DNA of 64,000 nucleotides from Trichodelitschia bisporula (GCA_010356995.1 ML996707.1:124001-188000), one strand, 5' to 3'. Shown: positions 1-12,121, numbered from the stretch's first letter. Numbers and translations: made by a program. Notes: generated by a model from the letters alone, not told the origin.

Positions 1-3000
1 TGCGGGCTTGGGGGGTATTGGTGGGGGGGTGGTGGAGAGAAGGGAGGGGGGAGAGCGTGAAGGCAGAGAGAGAAAGGCAGAAGGGAGAGAGAGGGAAGCG
101 CCAAAGAGGCTTGTTTTTAGGGCCTTTTTTTGCTATCGGGAAGAAGTCATTCAATAGTTTTAGGGGGGTGGCTGTCACGCTTTACGCTCGTTCAACTGCT
201 TCAAATCGAGTGGGTTTCTCTTCTCTCTGTTCTCTCTCATCGTCTTTCTCATCGCCTTTCTCACTCTCTTTCTTGCTCTCCTTCTTGCTCTCCCGATCTC
301 TCCCTCTTTTCTCTGCTAAGACGTGGTGAGGCTCCCAACTAAATTTAGAGAGTTTAGAGATCACTAGTGGCCTAGAGGAGTCCAAGAGTGGATAGAGAGC
401 TTACGAGGGGTGGATGCGCTAAAATGTAGTGGGGGGAGTGCGTACAAGCTGCAGAGGGGTGCAGAAGAGTTGCAGAGGGTGCAGGGCCCGAGAGGCGATC
501 CAACGACTCACCTCATTCGACTTTGACTAGACATGAACGACATGGGCAGCACGGGAGAACATACAAGAAGGTCAAGCTGGTCTCCAACAAGTACGGTCTA
601 CGGTCTACGGTCTACGAACTGTCTGCTGTCTGCATCTGTACAGCCAGCCATCAAGCCATCAACCATGCTCTAGTTCTATTGCCTTTACCCTTGACACACC
701 TGAACAGCTAGAGAACGAGGGGAGGGACAAGGAAGAAGGAGGAGGAAGAGGAAGAGGAAGAGGAAGAGGAAGAGACACCGACTGGACACCATTAATCCTC
801 TAGCACAAAACACCACGACACCCGAATCCCCCAAAACACATGCACGACAACCTACAGTACTGTACCTGCCAGTCGCTTCAGCCCGTGCTACCCTTACTGC
901 ACCTGCCTCCTCTCCCTCAATATCAAGTCCGGCCTCCTGTCTTCAGCCACGTCCTGTTCAAAATCCACAGCTTCTCCCCTCCAATGCCCTTCCCCTCGCC
1001 CTCTCTCCTCCATCCACCCGTTCGCCTCATCCAACTCCACTCGTCCACAGCTCGTCAGACGCGGCACAACCTGCAGCTCGCAGCTCGAAGCGGCATTCTG
1101 GCTTTCCCGCATCAAGCAAGGACAACCCCACCTTCAATGCCTCCCCTCTTCCCCCATCCTTTGTCGGAAAGCAAACCCTACACATGCAAATTCCTGAAAT
1201 CAGTCCAAATCAAGCGCACTCGAGCCTTCGGAGATGCCCTCAAATGCCATAGATTGTCCCCTTCATCTACCCATACAACTGTTTGGGACCCCTTGTTTCC
1301 ACGATCCACCCAAACGGGTGCGCTGCATGGTACACCAGCACGGGACGTACCCATCTGTGCGCGTCTCTAATCGGCAGAGAGGGGTCGAGCTGTGTTTCAG
1401 CATCGCTCAACGGGGCCTGAATACGTAGCTCGCCTCCCTCTGCAATTGACCTCGAGCATCAAATCGCCCAAGCGACCCTCCAAAAATTCCTCTTACCAAA
1501 AAAATATGCGTTGCCTACCCAACACACCATTGCCACCTCTCTCGCCTTTCCATCGGACCTTCGCGCGGGGCAACCCCGACGCCCGCATATTCCCACCGGA
1601 ATGTCTCCAAAACCTGCTTCTCACCACCACCAACCCCTCCACATGAAAGCAGCACGCAGCATCAACGGCCGCGCAAGCAGACGACCCTCACCCATCCCCT
1701 CTGCCCCGCAAAACACCAGCACCCGCATCATCGCAACCCCCACCCACCGGCTATCTCGGCCGCGCGATCGCACTCACCAACCCCACTATCGCGATATATT
1801 GCACTCACACCCATTGGGCCAGTGCGCACCGTATCGCCCCTCGCCCGCCGTCACGAGCACCTCACGATATCCCATCCCATCCCACCCGCTGCCCGTGCCC
1901 GGAGCCCTTTATCCCCACCCGCTCGTGCCGCTCTCATCACCACGCCCGTCTGCCCGCCCGCACCCGTAACCCCGCGCCGTTCACGCTCCCGCGGATGCAC
2001 CCGGCTCCCCTACCCCCCGGAGCGATCAGGAAGCCCCAGCCGGCCGGCCTCGGGGCCTGGTCCTGGCCGTGTGGGGGAGGCGCTCGGGGGAGCGCGGCTC
2101 CGAGGGCCCCGCTGTAGCATCCAGAAGTGCCGGAACTGCTAGAACTAGCTGCGAAGCAGCGCAGCAGCGCAGCAGCGCGGTAGCATCAACACTTACCATT
2201 GCTCCTTCCCACCGCTTCTTCCATCCCCCGTCTCTTCGCTCACCGTCAAAACAACCCGCAGTGCTTGCTGTGTTCGTGCATTACGCCACCCTATTGCATC
2301 CCTTCCCCCAGCCTCCGCATAAAACTCCCGCGCGCGCGCATGCACGCCCGTCCTCCGCAGCCGCACGGCCGTGACGCCACCAGTCAGCTTGCGCCGCGCG
2401 CCGCATAACCCCGGGCATTTCCCGTCCCGCTCGTGTTATGCAGCCGCGCCATTGTGCATTACCTTAGTCTCGCGGTTTGGGAACGTCCGGGAAGTAGCTA
2501 GGCGTAGGGTGCATCATCGCCGAGTCAAGGCCGGCCCCGTAAACTTCTTTCCTTGAACACGCTCATATGGAGGAGAGGTTGAGCAGAGGGCAAAGCGCTT
2601 TACGCAACGTATGAAGTCTCCCGTCCTCCGCACGCCGCCTTCGCCTCCGCATCCGCCCGCGCGCCACGAAATTTCGCTTCACACGCTCAGACCGCTCATA
2701 CCCCATCCTGATGGGACTAGCCTCATGCGGCTAGGATGCAGGTTAAGCCTTGTGGCGCGCCGGGCTGGTCTGTGCACGAGGCTGGCAGATCGGAAGCCGA
2801 ATACAGGGAACCGCTGTGGTTTGAGTGAGGAGTTGGAGACGGTGAGATTAAGAAAGGACTCGGGAGAGTACCGTAAGAATAGTTCGTGATGACGACATGG
2901 AGTGCAGGCGGGAAGATCTCCGCTGGCATGAGCTCACCCCCGGGACGATCCGACTGCGATCTCAGCTAAGACACGAACGAGTCCGGGGTAGACAAGGCTA

Positions 3001-3949
3001 GACTCTGTTCCAGGTGCAAGGCTGCTCGATCCTTCAACCGTCGCCGAAAACGCAAAGGGTTGCGGCGTGGTCAGGCTGAGGTATCGGTGGGAAAGGCTAC
3101 GTAGCTGCCCCGCGGCATGAAGCCACGGCCGGCCTCCTGGTCCCCGATCCAATGATAACTCCTTGTACAAGGCTCATCAAAATCCTCGCGCCCACATGCG
3201 GAAAGATGGAGAATTTGAACACAGCACCAGCCGAGGGGATAGGCCCGGCGGTCTTCCGACCCCACCGCTATGGTATAACCTCGCCCTCCCCCACCCCACC
3301 CCCGGTCGGGTACGTTGTACGGCATCCAGCTGCAGGCGCGCGCATGCGTTGGGATATGCGGGAGCATCCGGGGTCGCCGACTGCCTCGCTGGACCCCGAG
3401 AGCCGTCTATGTGGAGCATTACTGATCGAGTGGTTGCGGTTGGCGGAAGGGTATATGTGCTGCTCGTCATCTCCTCCTACGGGCCATGAAAGGCGGCCAC
3501 GTGGAGTGAGAACTTCAGGCGTGCCTGGATCGGTGCTGAGGGGCCGGATGCAGCTGCGGGATGTTGTGCGCATTTCACTGCGCTGCTTTGCAGAGTGGTA
3601 TCCCAGTTGGAGAGAGAAATTGCCGATACCGACGCCGATGCCGGTAGTTGAGGGTGAGGTCGCGGAGGCGTAGGACGGAGCGGTTCCGCATTCGTTGTTG
3701 CGTGCTGGCTCCATCCGTCGCTCCACCTCTAGCGACCAGTGAAAACTCCAAGCAAAAGCCGTGCAACCCGAGGGGTACGCGTCGCCTTATCCTAGTCTTG
3801 TAAGACCAACCACCTTGCGGCGTATGGCAACCCTTCTCAAGGGCCGTATGCCAATGGACATCGTTTGCTGTATCGAATGAAGCTTCGAAAGCGATGGAAG
3901 CATGCAGTGCGGGTGAAGACCTTGGAGTTCGTAACATGCATGATCAACT
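1..3949. other. gene-poor left flank, no supported gene
   Basis: No open frame here shows a recognisable domain or a convincing set of introns, although many random frames are open because the DNA is GC-rich. It holds a pyrimidine-rich tract around 217-307, a short direct repeat of CGGTCTA around 594-618 and a GGAAGA-type microsatellite at 731-774. From about 850 to 2560 the plus strand is C-rich and gives proline/serine/arginine-rich translations that look like non-coding composition. Confidence 0.5.
731..774 (+). repeat. GGAAGA purine microsatellite
   Basis: An uninterrupted purine tract made mainly of GGAAGA hexamers (at least four in a row) with diverged copies at its left end. It lies in a gene-free stretch and is a simple-sequence repeat. 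Confidence 0.8.
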
Positions 3950-4629
3950 TTAGTTTCCTTTGTTGTCGACAATTGTCACAGCAGGTGCAATGTCAGACTC
4001 GATGAAGTGCGCGTCATCGAGCACATGCCGGATATCGGGCTCGTTCCCATTTCAGCACGTTAGCAGTACGGCCTCAAGACATGGGATGCACCCGCTGTAT
4101 GATTCTGTCGTCTATGCGGAAGTGCGGAGTAAGGTATTCGGCGATGGCCCTGGAAGTGACATCTGATGGCAGATTCCACCAAGTTTGAGTCCGAGCACCA
4201 TGTCCGGAAAGCATGGAGCCCTTCCCTGCGAGATCGAAGACCCCGTGTGAGTTGATGACGCTGATGTATCCTGCTCCCGCGGACTGGGTTGCGAAGGGTA
4301 CGTTAGGGAGGATCATTCCGCGCGGTGACATAATGCCCGCAGGTAGTTGGGACATCGAAAGGGCGCTTGCCAATAGATCATCTTCAGGGACACTTATGAC
4401 TCTGTGGGAAACGCTGAAGATGTGGGTGGTATGGCATGCAGTTTTGGGAAATCAGGCGAGTGGAAAAGACCCAACCGTTTACAGGCGTCTTACTCTATGA
4501 ACCTAACCCTTCGACTTGGATGTCTTTCCGGTGTGGGATGAGGGATGAGTTGTAAACTGAAGATAAGTAGAGGGCATGAGGTGCTGGATGAGGTGGTTAG
4601 GCGGTCGATAAAGTCAGTGCCGCCCAGGC
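3950..4629 (-). CDS. possible multi-exon gene, 3' part only, product unknown
   Basis: Three minus-strand segments join in phase: 4629-4494, 4413-4092 and 4039-3950. The intron at 4493-4414 starts GTAAGA and ends TTCAG. The intron at 4091-4040 starts GTGCAT, has a GCTAAC branch-like site and ends GAG. The middle exon is open for 107 codons and includes the stretch ARTQTWWNLPSDV; the last exon ends with a TAA stop after 29 codons. Further exons may lie upstream: a GTATGT donor occurs near 4760 and a small exon could follow it. I recognise no domain, so this could be a real lineage-specific gene, a decayed gene or a chance alignment of frames. The model is inferred from splice signals only. Confidence 0.28.
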
Positions 4630-7052
4630 CTTAATTTGGAGTAATGAAGCACGCAACCACTTTCTCCGCGGCCAGTGCGTCACAGGCTTGGGCGATACAC
4701 AACTCTGGGGAAAGGCACAGCCCAAGTTTCTCAAGACATGTCCTCCACCACGAAGACGTACATACCATCCACCACAAAGGCGCACCTACCCTCTACCGAA
4801 TATGTGCTCTGGGGCCAAATGCCCTTATGATGCCCTACCAAGGAACGGAACGGCCAGTATGTATCTATATAGGTACCTCCGCTTTCTCCCGCACTTCAAG
4901 CTCGTAAGCTCGGAACCCTTCCAGTCGTCCCCGTCAAGATATCTTCCTGTTACAGACTCTTCGTTCTGTCCGAGAAGTCTTAGAATCCTTCGACCACTCA
5001 GGGTTGGGATCGATGTTCTCGCTGACGCGGTGGCTTTCCGTGTGGCCGCGGTATCGATCCCCCTTCACAAGTGCACTCTACCGTACTAGCTATACCCGTA
5101 TCGGCGGCTCACCTTGAACTGATACAGTAGAGATTTTCTAGAACCGCGACTAAGGCCGCAGAGTACAGCACCGCAGTGGATGTTCTTGCTCGGAGAAGTC
5201 CACACTGAAACGTCAGTTCTGCTATTACCTTAGCACAACCAGCCCAGTCCTCGAAGTGGTGGCGTTGAAAACATGAATCGAGGGATGCCGATTCATCAAA
5301 CATTATCTGGGATTATGCACCTACTGGAAGACGTCTTCACCTCAGGTTTGGAGTGCATATAGCTGTTTGGCTACTGTCGAGATGTATCGACCTGAGCCCA
5401 GCAGATCCTATGGATGAAGACGAAGGGCTAGCTCGTGGATCGCTTGTTGCAGGGCTGAGTGGCTGGCTGTTTACCTGATTCGGTGGTGTGGTGGCCGATG
5501 GATCTGATCGACAAGGCGTTTGGACTACGGGATTATGAAACGGTGGGTTGGGGCTGATGAGCTGACAGACGTCTGCTACCTTCCGACGACCGGAGATGTC
5601 GAAGGCATTGCTCACACCCTGCCGCCTGAGAACCGTTTTTACAAGCCTCAACGACCACGGACACAGTCACGTGTCTTTAGATTAAAGGGCACAATGAGAA
5701 CGGTTTGAGGTTGTGTGCTCAGCTTGGCGAAACGCGTCCCTTTCATGCAGTTGGATCTTCAGAATCCTGCTGTACGGCACAGTCGGCATGCTTCAAGTCT
5801 AGAAGACGGAGAGAACGACGGAGAGAACGACGGAGAGAACGACGGACAGGACGAAGCTGACGGTGCGGATGACCAGAAAGGAAACGCATCCCCGGAGGCC
5901 GGGCCTCGCACTCTGCCCGCAATCACTACCCCAAATTGTCAGCAAGCCTGAATCTGGACGGTGGGAATGTGGGGAAGCACGGTGATGTACTGGCACATGG
6001 CGTTGATTAAGCTCCCTGGGCATCGCTTCATCTCGGATTGATCAAGGGTTCTCGGACGTAACGCACCGGACGGCTGTATGCATTCGGGCCGGGGTACGTA
6101 AGGTTGTGAAGTTGGAGCGTGGCGAGCCTCTTTGCCTTTTTCTCGATAAGTGGGACAACAGCACACGTGAACAACGGCGACATCGAGCAGCAGCCTGCTC
6201 TCTACCGCCCGCTGCCCGCCGCCATCTACTCGTCTCCAGCGCTGAAGCCTTGACCGGGTGCACATCTGCACATCCGGCTCCGCTTCCGAAGCATATATAT
6301 GGATCGGCCTCGCACGTGCGCCCGCCGCACAGTCTCTACGCCATATCACCGCACAGGAGCTACGTTTTAGGCGTATTTTCCGAACCGGTCACTCCTAGTA
6401 GGTCACTGGAGCATACTCAACTCACAACCGCCAGTATACATCCCTTCGTTCTCTTCGTTGCTCGCATTCAGTTATCCGCACCCCGGATCACCGCCGCTGA
6501 CCCTGGTCTATATCAACCCGCGCTCGGGCGGCGATATAAATGAAGTGCGTACAACTACTGGGACAACGACGCACGGCACATATGCCGGCCGCAAAGTCTA
6601 ATAAAAATGTGCTCATGGCGCGCACGCGTTTCACGCCCTTCGCCCACGGGAACGGAACACGCAAACCAGGCCAATCACGCGTTTACCCACGGAGAATTGC
6701 ACTGCCTATTTGAGGATGTGTATATTCATCGAGCTTGGTGGCATCGGCGCGCTAGACGTGCCGTCGAATGGCGCCAGACTCTGCCTGTTTGCCTCCGAGG
6801 TCGATCATGGAGTGAGCCCATTCGGCACCGGACCGTAGCATCTGCGTGTGCTTTGTGCTGTGCATTTGCCTTATGTCTACTGGCGGACGACGAGCCTGGA
6901 AATGGCCTCGCAGCACATGACATAAAGGCAGATAGATGAGCCCGCCCGGACACTCGGCTCTCAGTGGCCAACTATAACTTCACCTGCTTGTATCCTCCGC
7001 AAGCAGCGTTTGTGCCCCATCCTCTGTCACTCCTTACCCGAACACGCTCGCT
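4630..7052. other. intergenic, no supported gene
   Basis: Short open frames only. It contains a 12-base tandem repeat at 5805-5840. The last 500 bases presumably carry the promoter of the oxidoreductase gene at 7053; the AT-rich GATATAAAT at about 6532-6540 is the only TATA-like string seen, and it is far from that start. Confidence 0.45.
5805..5840 (+). repeat. 12-bp tandem repeat, three exact copies
   Basis: Three perfect copies of GACGGAGAGAAC followed by a partial fourth. In one plus-strand frame this reads as a repeated Asp-Gly-Glu-Asn, but no gene around it can be supported. Confidence 0.85.
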
Positions 7053-9269
7053 ATGAAGCCCCTCACCCTCCTGCTGGGCCTCGCCGCCGTCGCCCACGGC
7101 TTGCCGCACGGCCCGGATGGCGACGAGCCCATGGCCGCGGCGCCCGCAGCGCCCGCCGCAACCACAGCCCCAGTCGCACCGGCCGCACCTGCGGCAGTAC
7201 CGAAGTCTTCAGTTCCCAAAGCTCCGAAGCTCCCGAAGATCACCCAGCCAAAGGCAGGCAAGGGAACGCCCAAGTCGCCTTGGGCCACTACTCCAAGGGC
7301 CCCGAAGGCCGTGGCGCCGAAGCCTGCCGCCCCCGCTGCTGCTCCTGTCGTTGCACCTGCCGTCGCGCAGGCACCTCCAAAGGCTGTCGGGAAGGCGACT
7401 CCCGCGGGCTGCAAACGCCTCGCTGGCGATGCCGAGTTCCCCGCGGCCGCTGCGTGGCGGGCAGCACTGCCTGGAGTGGATGCGCGTGACCACGATCTCC
7501 CTGCAAGTACCACGCGGCCGGACTACAAGTTCGTGGCGAAGACCGCGGCGGACGTGCAGAAGGCGGTGAAGTTTGTGGCCGACCACAACTTGCGGCTGTC
7601 GATTCTAAACTCTGGGCATGATTTCTTGGGCCGGAATGATGCGCCTAGCGGACTTGCGCTTGATGTCAGCAATCTCAAGGGGATACGGGTGCTGGAGAGC
7701 TTCACACCGAGCGCGAAGGGCGCCGAGCCCCCCCTACCTCAGGCGAATGTCATCACCCCGAAGGCGGGTACGCAGGCGGCCGTTACGTTCGGCGCGGCAG
7801 TTACCACGCAGGAACTCAATAACGCCATCAGCCCGTCGAAGCTGCTTACTATGGGGGCGGCACACGGTATGTCTCAATTCTATATCTTGCGCAGACACTG
7901 ACCTCCTGCAGGTAAAGTCAGCGTTGCAGGCGGCTGGGGTCAGACTGCCGGACACGCACCGCTGTCGAACAAGTACGGACTCGGAGTCGACCAGGTGCTG
8001 GAGTACAAGGTGGTAACGGCCGACGGGCAGTTGCGCGTCGCCAACAAGGTGTCCAACCCCGACCTCTTCTGGGCGCTGCGCGGCGGCGGCGGCGGTACCT
8101 TCGGTGTGGTCGTCGAAGCGACGGTCAGGGCGTATCCTGACCACCCGATCACGGTGTACAACTGGTGGCTCAATTCGACGCAGAACAACGGTGACGGACT
8201 GTGGGACGCCTATGCGTACCTGCACACACAGTTTCCGCAACTCAGCGCCAAGGGGATCAGCGGGTATTACTACAATTACGTGAACGCACTCAAGGGCATC
8301 TTCTTGCACGCCGAAAAGATCGAGGAGCCGGCTGCCGACGCTATCTGGATGCCGGTACTAAACAAGATGGCTTCGTATCCGACTATGAAGAACTACACCC
8401 GCAAGGTGTTCCACTACCCGACCTTCAAGGCGTACTTTGACGCGCGCTTTGGCTCCATCGACGGCAAAGCCGCGGCCACGAGCATGGCGGGAATGGCTGG
8501 GCATGAGGGGATGTCGGGCATGGCGGGCATGGCGGGAATGCCGGGAATGGCTGAGCGCGAGAGCGTGGCAGACATGGCGGACACGGAAGGTCAGATGATC
8601 CACAGCTTCTACAAGCGGCACGGGCCGGACGACATGGGCGGGCCGATGGCCATGGGGATCGTGCCGCTGGACTCACGGCTGCTGGGCCAAGAGGCCTTCC
8701 AGCACCCCGACCTGAAGAGCCTGCTCAAGGCAGGCAATCCGAAGGCGTCGTTGGACGGTTACCTCGGCCATTTGACCGCCGGTGGCAAGGTACTCACCCC
8801 TGATGAGGACACGGCTGTGCTGCCGGCGTGGCGCAAGGCGTACGTGCATCTCATCGGGCTTAATGTGCCGGGCAAGTTTGACGCCGGGTCGCACCTGCGG
8901 AAGCTGGCGCCGGCTTCGGGCGCGTACGTGAATGAGGTTTGTCTTTCATCAATGTGGAGTTCGTAGCTGACAGTTCAGGCGTACTACGGTGAACCCGAGT
9001 GGAAGACGCAGTTCTGGGGCTCCAACTACCCGAAGCTCTCGTCCATAAAGACCAAGTACGACCCGCAGACAGTGTTCTGGGTCACTCCGGGCATCAACGC
9101 TGACCACGCTGTCGTGCGTGACGGGCGGGTTTGTATACTCGGGTCGGTGGCCGCGACGAATAGCACCGGGGCCGTGGCGAACGACAATCACAACGCACGA
9201 CCACCGAATGCAAACGGTGAGGGTACGGGGAATGAGGATGGGCTGTCAGCGTTTCCAAAGGGAAACTAG
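7053..9269 (+). CDS. secreted BBE-like FAD-binding oxidoreductase
   Basis: Three exons: 7053-7866, 7912-8936 and 8979-9269, with introns of 45 and 42 bases (donors GTATGT and GTTTGT). A signal peptide (MKPLTLLLGLAAVAHG) is followed by an Ala/Pro/Lys-rich linker to about residue 110, then a FAD_binding_4 (PCMH) domain with SGHDFLGR, the usual His for covalent FAD. After it come the region GKVSVAGGWGQTAGH, LRGGGGGTFGVV and a C-terminal BBE motif with YDPQTVFWV. The family normally has a cysteine just before the AGG motif for a second FAD link; here that segment reads AAHGKVS with no Cys, so FAD is probably held by one covalent bond or less (inference). An insert of MxG triplets (8484-8555) interrupts the substrate domain. 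The likely role is extracellular oxidation of a sugar or phenolic alcohol; the substrate is unknown. The next gene is a pectin-related hydrolase on the same strand. Confidence 0.9.
8484..8555 (+). repeat. coding MxG triplet minisatellite
   Basis: Eight consecutive codon triplets reading MAG, MAG, HEG, MSG, MAG, MAG, MPG, MAE inside exon 2 of the FAD oxidoreductase. The 9-base unit (ATGGCGGGM) keeps the frame, so copy number can vary without breaking the gene. Confidence 0.85.
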
Positions 9270-9496
9270 GGAAATAGCGGAGGAGAGAAAGGCGTTGAAG
9301 GCCGCAGTACGCGGGCAGGAGTCCCACTGTATATGAAGAATGTAGCGCGCAAATATCTCAAAAACGATGTAAACTACGAAGTACTCTCTCCAGAAAAGCC
9401 CAAGGCGGCATTCCGCCCTATTTTTGGTTAGCAGCGGGTGCCGCCATGTGCCCTCATCTATGACATACAACCCCAGCGCGCCCGCGGCCCAGCCCA

Positions 9497-9503
9497 TATA
9501 TAT
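9497..9503 (+). promoter_or_regulatory. TATA-like box of the GH105 gene
   Basis: TATATAT lies 71 bases before the start codon at 9574. This spacing suits a short leader. Position and sequence are the only support. Confidence 0.4.
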
Positions 9504-9573
9504 CGCTCGGCCGCACACGCGTCACGACGCCTTAAGTCCCTCGTTCCGCCGGTAGCCAGCGCCAAAATGCATC

Positions 9574-10940
9574 ATGCTCCCTTTTCTCCCCCTCTTACTC
9601 CTCCTCCCCCTCGCCCCCGCCGCTCTCCCCCCACCCCCTCAAAACCAAACCTACGCAACATGGATGGCCAGCTCAATCCTCGCCCGCGGTCAAGGCCTCG
9701 GACTTAACCCCCGCGGCCGCCCCGCCGTCAGCTACGAGCACGGCACCTTCCAGACCGCGCTGCTGAGACTGCATAATGCGACAGGGGAGGCGCGGTGGTT
9801 AGACGCTGTGCGGCGTGGCTTGGACACGATTGTGCGAGACGAGGGGCGGGATATTGCGGGGTATGACCGGGGGCGCGCGGCGCTGGACGATATACGGGTT
9901 GGGGAGGGGCTGCTGGTTATGTGAGTTTCATCGCGGGACGGGCCGGGGTGAGGCTGGGCAAGGCTGATATTCCAGGTACGAGAGAACGCGCAATGCGAGT
10001 TATCTCCGCGCGGCAGCGTTGCTGCACGACCAGCTTGCGACGCAGCCAAGGACCCCGGAGGGTGGGTTTTGGCATAAGCGGCGGTATGCGCAGCAGCAGT
10101 GGCTGGATGGGGTGTATATGGCACAGCCGTTCTATGCAAGGTGGGCAGTGGGGGGGTATGAGGCACGGGGGGGGCAGGGTGGGGGTGCGGAGCGCGTGTG
10201 GAGTGATGTCGGCACGCAGTTTCGGGTCATTTGGGCGCATTGTGCGGATCGGAAGACGGGGTTGTTGAGGCATGGGTATGATTATTCGAGGAAGGTGGTG
10301 TGGGCGGACCCGGTGTCGGGGGCGAGTCCGGAGGTCTGGGGGAGGGTAAGGGTTCTCGCTCCTATTTTGTGCATGGCTGATGGTTAGGCTGTTGGGTGGT
10401 ATGTCATGGCTCTTGTTGATCTGCTTGCGGCGACGGCGCCGATACCCGCGGAGCATCCGACGTATGCCCTTTTGCTGGGGCAGTTACGCTTGTTGCTCCC
10501 GAGGGTTGCTGATGCGGCGGATAAAGAAAGCGGTGGGTGGGCTTTGGTGGTATCGCAGCCGATTAACAGGCCTGGGAATTACATGGAAAGCAGCGGGAGC
10601 TTGATGTTCGTGTACGCATTGCTGCGGGCGGTACGACTGGACTTAGTGGAAGATCCGGGAGGACGTCTAGTCGGAGTGGGGCGACGGGGATTTGAGTCCG
10701 TGGTCAAACGGTACCTTGTCAAGAATCGAGACGGGACGGTGAGTCTAGAGGGAACGGTGCGGGTGGGGAGCCTGGAGTGAGTAGCGCCTACCTTGTTCTG
10801 CCATTTATGGGACTGACGGAAGTAGTGAGGACGGCGATTTCGAGTACTACACCAAGATCAATAGAGTCAGGGACGATCTCAAGGGGACGGCGCCCTTTGT
10901 GCTCGCGGCGTTGGAGTATGAGATGCTAAGAGACAGGTAG
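9574..10940 (+). CDS. secreted unsaturated rhamnogalacturonyl hydrolase, GH105-like
   Basis: Four exons: 9574-9920, 9976-10345, 10388-10776 and 10823-10940. Start is the ATG that opens a signal peptide (MLPFLPLLLLLPLAPAALP). Family signs are RVGEGLLVMYERT, GGFWHKRRY, QQQWLDGVYMAQPF with the Asp that acts as general acid in YteR-type enzymes, AVGWYVMALVD, GNYMESSGSLMFVYAL and the closing FEYYTKINRVRDDLKG. Such enzymes remove the unsaturated uronic acid left at the end of pectin fragments by lyases. The last intron has two acceptors three bases apart (AGTAG, ending at 10822 or 10825), which would add or drop one residue. It sits 304 bases after the FAD oxidoreductase on the same strand. Confidence 0.88.
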
Positions 10941-11611
10941 TCAGATGAAACTTGCGCAATTCGATGTCACCCAAGGCATGGCCTGAAGTCGCTCAAGAGC
11001 TAGCTCGCGGCAGGATGTCATTCCACACACATCAAATAGCCTGCATGATCTGGTCCTTGTCCGTATTGTCTTCAGCGTTGTGGGAGCCCGCTCCGTTTGA
11101 GGTGCTTTGCGGATACTTGTCCATTGCGGATCCGTTCACGGTGCCGGGTACTCATCTGATGCAGGCTCAGAGTATTCAGTGTTTCTCGAGGACAGGACCG
11201 CTGTGAACCGCTGTAGTGGCGGCCACGAAGTGGACGAACCATGTGAAAAACCTCAACCTGACTTCCATGCTGAAAAAAGCGTACCAATTTTCCGTGTATC
11301 CCCCTTTCAGGAGGCCGCATTAGCTCTGGAATCCTTGCGAGCTCCAACTGCAAAGCCCGTTGTCCATTGCTTTGTGAAGCTCGGGTGTCTTTGCTTGTTC
11401 TGAACTGGCTTGTGTGGGTTCCTGTCCTTTGTTCGATATTCTTTATTCACGGCTTCCATTTCCCCTTTGCTAGCGTCCACTGGAGACAAGGCGTGTCGGC
11501 GTCGGTGGCATGTAGCAATGGCATTGTCTCCGCGCTGACACATAAAGGGGTCGCCGCCTCTGGAGACATTGTGTAGCATCTAGGACCTCATCTTCAGCCT
11601 CACATCCAACC
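10941..11611. other. intergenic
   Basis: No coding signal beyond short random frames. It holds the 3' region of the GH105 gene and the upstream region of the small secreted protein. Confidence 0.5.
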
Positions 11612-12121
11612 ATGCGCTTCAACTTCACAAAATTGGCGGGAGCACTCACCTTGGCCCTCTCCGGCCTCACCAATGCCGCCCCTTACGAGTACGCCAACAG
11701 TACAGGATCTCAAGCCGCCCCCTCCGGCACAGCTTCAGCCCAATCCACCAGCACAGCTCCGGCCCAGTCCACTGGAAATGGAACCGTACCTGCTCCTGTC
11801 GAAGGGACCAAGTTTATCTACTTCATGACCAACGAGCCGTGGCACAGCGGATATGCCAGCTGGCACGAATTCACGGCCTCCTTCGGCCGTTGCATGCAGC
11901 TGATGGCCCCTTGGGCCAAAAATCTCACCGCATTCACCAACGACTATGTCGGCCAACCATATCGTCTGAACTGTACTTTGTACGATTCAGTGAATTGCGC
12001 AGCCACCCCGAGCGCCAAGGTTATCTCTCGCTTTAATGTGAATTGGCGGGACGGAGGCAACGGAACCTTTGGATATGGCAAGACTGTCCAGTCTTTCGCT
12101 TGTTGGGGATCGCTACTGTAG
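11612..12121 (+). CDS. small secreted cysteine-containing protein, unknown function
   Basis: A single exon of 169 residues. It starts with a signal peptide (MRFNFTKLAGALTLALSG, cut near TNAAP) followed by a Ser/Thr/Ala-rich spacer to about residue 62 that would carry O-glycans. A compact domain follows with four cysteines (GRCMQL, LNCTLY, NCAAT, FACWGSLL) and N-glycosylation sequons such as NLT, NCT and NGT. Two disulfides are likely. Composition and size resemble fungal effector-like or wall-associated proteins. I recognise no family. It lies in a row of four secreted-protein genes on this strand. Confidence 0.8.
   Translation: MRFNFTKLAGALTLALSGLTNAAPYEYANSTGSQAAPSGTASAQSTSTAPAQSTGNGTVPAPVEGTKFIYFMTNEPWHSGYASWHEFTASFGRCMQLMAPWAKNLTAFTNDYVGQPYRLNCTLYDSVNCAATPSAKVISRFNVNWRDGGNGTFGYGKTVQSFACWGSLL

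Noticed and set aside
840-2410. Several overlapping plus-strand open frames of 60-176 codons
   Set aside because: Pro/Ser/Arg/His-rich composition in all frames, no domain and no consistent introns; explained by C-rich DNA.
1-7052. Subtelomere or rDNA
   Set aside because: No telomere-type repeats or rRNA-like sequence seen.
7034-7586. Long minus-strand frames opposite the oxidoreductase linker
   Set aside because: They are shadows of the Ala/Pro-rich plus-strand exon.
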